Source of the DNA: Flavobacteriaceae bacterium
GTDB taxonomy: Bacteria > Bacteroidota > Bacteroidia > Flavobacteriales > Flavobacteriaceae
Length of the DNA stretch: 64,000 bases
Assembly (NCBI GenBank): GCA_021739635.1
Contig: JAIPBH010000011.1
Coordinates: 1-64,000 of the forward strand
Reading direction: 5' to 3'
Made by a program: the position numbers and the translations under genes. How positions within the stretch are numbered: the first letter of the stretch is position 1; each line of letters starts with the position of its first letter. Below are positions 61,504 to 64,000 of the stretch, in pieces. The notes under the pieces were generated by a model. It saw only the letters and a list, made by a program, of their open reading frames with translations, was not told where the DNA came from and ran no database searches.

Positions 61504-64000
61504 ATGTTAGAAAAAATTATTCAGTATAGCATCCACCATAAACTTATTATTTTGCTTTTCACAGCAGGTATTATTGGTTTTGGTTTTTATTCCCTATCCA
61601 ATATTCCCATAGGTGCCGTGCCAGATGTTACTAATAATCAAGTTCAAGTAATTACTACTTCAAGAAATTTAGCAACCGAAGATGTTGAGAAGTTTTTAAC
61701 CTATCCTGTAGAATTAGAAATGGCCAATTTGCCTGGTGTAAAAGAAATTCGTTCCGTTTCAAAATTTGGATTATCTGTGGTTACCGTGGTTTTTGAAGAC
61801 AAAATTGGCACCTATTTACCAAGACAACTTATTGCAGAAAAAATAAAAAGTGCTCAAGAAAAAATCCCTGCCGGATTTGGAACACCTTTTATGGGACCAG
61901 TATCAACAGGCCTTGGAGAAATTTACCAATATATCATTAATGTTGATCCAAAATATAAAGATAAATATTCATTAACTGATGTTCGCACGATTCAAGATTG
62001 GATTGTTAAACGACAACTTTCAGGAATTCCAGGAGTTGTTGAAGTAAACACTTGGGGCGGCCATTTAAAACAATATGAAGTAGCCCTAAACCCAGAACGG
62101 TTAAGAGCTATGAACGTATCCATTTTTGAAGCTTTTGATGCTTTAGAAAAAAACAATAGCATTGCTGGTGGCGGTTATATTGAAAAAGGTAATGAAAGCT
62201 ATTTTATACGTGGTGAAGGTTTAGTTACATCTTTAGAAGATATTGAAAATACTGTAGTTACCACAAGAGAAGGTGTACCCGTTTATATAAAAGACATTGC
62301 AAAAGTTGGGTTTGGATATGCCAACCGTTTTGGAGCAATTACAGGAAATGGTGAAGGTGAAAAAGTACTTGGTCAGGTTATGATGTTAAAAGATGCCAAC
62401 TCAAATGCGGTTATTAATGCCGTTAAAGACCGTGTAAAAGAAATTCAATCATCATTACCTCCTGGAATAAGTATTAATCCTTTTTTAGAACGAAGCGAAT
62501 TGATTGCTAAAACAACTTTTACCATTGCAGAAAACTTAATTCTGGGATGTTTAATAGTCATATTTGTGGTGGTTTTACTTTTAGGAAACTTACGTTCTGG
62601 CTTAGTAGTTGCATCAGTTATTCCGTTATGTTTACTTTTTGCCTTATCACTCATGTACATTTTTGGTGTAGATGCTAATCTTATGAGTTTAGGTGCTATT
62701 GATTTTGGTATTATTATAGATGGCGCTGTTATTATTGTAGAATTTATAGCCTTTAAAATAACGAGTCAACGTGCTAAACTTTTATCGCTTCCTGAAAATG
62801 AAAGACAAGGATTAATTGATAAAATCACCTATCAAGGAGCTACCAAAATGATGAAATCAGCAGTGTTTGGTCAGTTAATTATCATCATTGTTTTTATACC
62901 AATCTTATCACTAGTGAATGTTGAAGGGAAAATGTTTAGACCCATGGCCTTGGTGTTTTGTTTTGCTCTTATTGGCGCCATGGTTTTATGTTTTACCTAT
63001 ATTCCGGTGATGGCTTCCTTATTTATAAAACCTTCAAACGTTGAAAAAAGGACTATTTCTTCTAGACTGATAGCTTTTCTTGAAGAAAAATACCAACCTA
63101 CCATTACATGGGCACTTCGTCAAAAAAAGTTAGTATTATCACTTTCAGTCGCTTTATTATTAGTAACTGCATTTCTATACTCAAGAATGGGAGGCGAATT
63201 TGTACCAACCTTAGATGAAGGTGATTTTGTGATTCAGCCTATCCTAAAAACTGGAACTTCTTTAACAAAAACCGTTGAAGCTACTACCAGAATGGAAAAC
63301 ATATTATTAAAATTTCCAGAAGTAGAACAAGTGGTAAGCAGAATTGGAGCTGCCGAAGTTCCTACCGATCCAATGTCTATGGAAGAAAGTGATGTCATCA
63401 TCAAATTAAAACCAAAAAGCGAATGGGTTTCTGCCGAAAGTAAAGATGAATTAGCCGATAAATTTAAAGAAGCGCTTTCTGAAATTCCTGGAATAGATTA
63501 TGAATTTACACAACCTATTGAAATGCGTTTCAACGAGCTTATCACTGGAGTTAGAGCCGATTTAGCCATCAAAATATTTGGTGAAGATTTAGATATTCTT
63601 TATAAAAAAGCTTTAGAAGTAGAAAAAGTCATTCAAAATGTAGAAGGCGCTGCAGATATTTCTGTTGAAAAAACAGCAGGATTACCACAAATGTCTGTTA
63701 AATACAACCGAAACAATATTGCTAAATACGGCTTAAACATTCAAGATTTAAATAAAATTATTACTATGGGATTTGCCGGAATGCCTGCTGGAACTGTGTT
63801 TGAAGGCGAAAAACAATTTGATTTAGTAGCTCGTTTTGATGAAAAACATAGAAAAGATATTCAAAATATAGAAACAGCTTCCGTTTTATTACCTAACGGA
63901 AACAATTTACCTTTAAGTGAATTTGCAGAAATAAGTTACACCAAAGGTCCTGCAAAAATTTCACGAGATAACACCAAACGGCGCATTGTTATTGGGGTAA
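61504..64000 (+). CDS. CzcA-type heavy-metal efflux RND pump (3' end beyond window)
   Basis: The frame is open from ATG 61504 to the window end, 832 codons without a stop. It starts MLEKIIQYSIHHKLIILLFT and has VPDVTNNQVQVIT in the porter region. The fourth-helix acidic triad is Asp400, Asp406 and Glu413 in IDFGIIIDGAVIIVE, typical of divalent-metal CzcA pumps rather than copper/silver CusA. It exchanges protons for metal ions across the inner membrane into a periplasmic adaptor. The adaptor and outer-membrane parts are expected downstream. It is the probable main target of the two-component system. Confidence 0.92.
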   Translation, partial: MLEKIIQYSIHHKLIILLFTAGIIGFGFYSLSNIPIGAVPDVTNNQVQVITTSRNLATEDVEKFLTYPVELEMANLPGVKEIRSVSKFGLSVVTVVFEDKIGTYLPRQLIAEKIKSAQEKIPAGFGTPFMGPVSTGLGEIYQYIINVDPKYKDKYSLTDVRTIQDWIVKRQLSGIPGVVEVNTWGGHLKQYEVALNPERLRAMNVSIFEAFDALEKNNSIAGGGYIEKGNESYFIRGEGLVTSLEDIENTVVTTREGVPVYIKDIAKVGFGYANRFGAITGNGEGEKVLGQVMMLKDANSNAVINAVKDRVKEIQSSLPPGISINPFLERSELIAKTTFTIAENLILGCLIVIFVVVLLLGNLRSGLVVASVIPLCLLFALSLMYIFGVDANLMSLGAIDFGIIIDGAVIIVEFIAFKITSQRAKLLSLPENERQGLIDKITYQGATKMMKSAVFGQLIIIIVFIPILSLVNVEGKMFRPMALVFCFALIGAMVLCFTYIPVMASLFIKPSNVEKRTISSRLIAFLEEKYQPTITWALRQKKLVLSLSVALLLVTAFLYSRMGGEFVPTLDEGDFVIQPILKTGTSLTKTVEATTRMENILLKFPEVEQVVSRIGAAEVPTDPMSMEESDVIIKLKPKSEWVSAESKDELADKFKEALSEIPGIDYEFTQPIEMRFNELITGVRADLAIKIFGEDLDILYKKALEVEKVIQNVEGAADISVEKTAGLPQMSVKYNRNNIAKYGLNIQDLNKIITMGFAGMPAGTVFEGEKQFDLVARFDEKHRKDIQNIETASVLLPNGNNLPLSEFAEISYTKGPAKISRDNTKRRIVIGV

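Noticed and set aside
61504-64000. Copper/silver (CusA) identity of the pump
   Set aside because: The acidic triad in helix four (DFG...DG...VE) fits divalent-metal CzcA pumps better; CusA lacks this arrangement.

Overview
The window is a low-GC chromosomal segment that fits a marine-type member of the Flavobacteriaceae (Bacteroidetes). The signs are a fused CcoN-CcoO oxidase subunit, a fused CcsB-CcsA cytochrome c synthetase, TonB-dependent receptors with carboxypeptidase-like N-terminal domains, two ECF sigma systems, LytTR/2TM signalling genes, and promoters with the Bacteroidetes TAnnTTTG -7 box instead of Shine-Dalgarno-rich sigma70 regions. No phage genes or CRISPR array were seen. The only mobile element is the 3' end of an IS982-like transposase at the left edge.

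Layout. 1-137: IS remnant. 149-11838: microaerobic respiration block: an FNR/CRP-type regulator diverges from ccoI-ccoS-ccoNO-ccoQ-ccoP-ccoG-fixH-TauE-like, followed by hemN (minus) and a divergent Cu/Zn superoxide dismutase. A palindrome ATGAYATNNRTCAT recurs before ccoI, ccoS, hemN/sod and tonB and probably ties them to the regulator. 11927-14940: LETM1-like protein, lpxD, SGNH hydrolase. 15028-18499 (minus): TPR-like protein, a histidine kinase fused to a 2TM domain, two free 2TM proteins and a LytTR regulator. 18689-21734 (minus): tonB and a TonB-dependent receptor. 22250-23384: an ECF sigma factor with a membrane partner. 23373-35863: housekeeping and stress genes (RluE-like, topB, VOC, acyltransferase, NUDIX, cyclophilin, dps/oxyR, AIM24, DUF4442, DUF4870, PadR-PspC-GIN). 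35933-41067: a FecI/FecR/FecA-type surface-signalling set with a divergent lipoprotein.

The most striking region is 41836-50132. One operon encodes a membrane cytochrome b-like protein, an Fe-S/FAD oxidoreductase, two adjacent multiheme c-type cytochromes with 23 and 25 CXXCH motifs (48 in total), a predicted outer-membrane beta-barrel and a lipoprotein with an OB-like C-terminus. Convergent to it lies the cytochrome c synthetase CcsBA. Together they look like a full route for moving electrons from the cytoplasmic side through the periplasm to the outer membrane. This function is inferred. The second cytochrome contains five 216-bp in-frame tandem repeats with three hemes each.

53731-58814 holds a cupin, an orphan LytTR protein next to a protein with two degenerate LuxR-like HTH regions, tRNA-Pro(GGG), trxB and small lipoproteins. 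59052-64000 holds a response regulator/histidine kinase pair and the start of a CzcA-type metal efflux pump. Between kinase and pump are two compact units, each with a TTAAG-N6-TTAAG box, a -7 box at near-constant distance and a strong terminator. They look like a tandem pair of small RNAs controlled by the two-component system.
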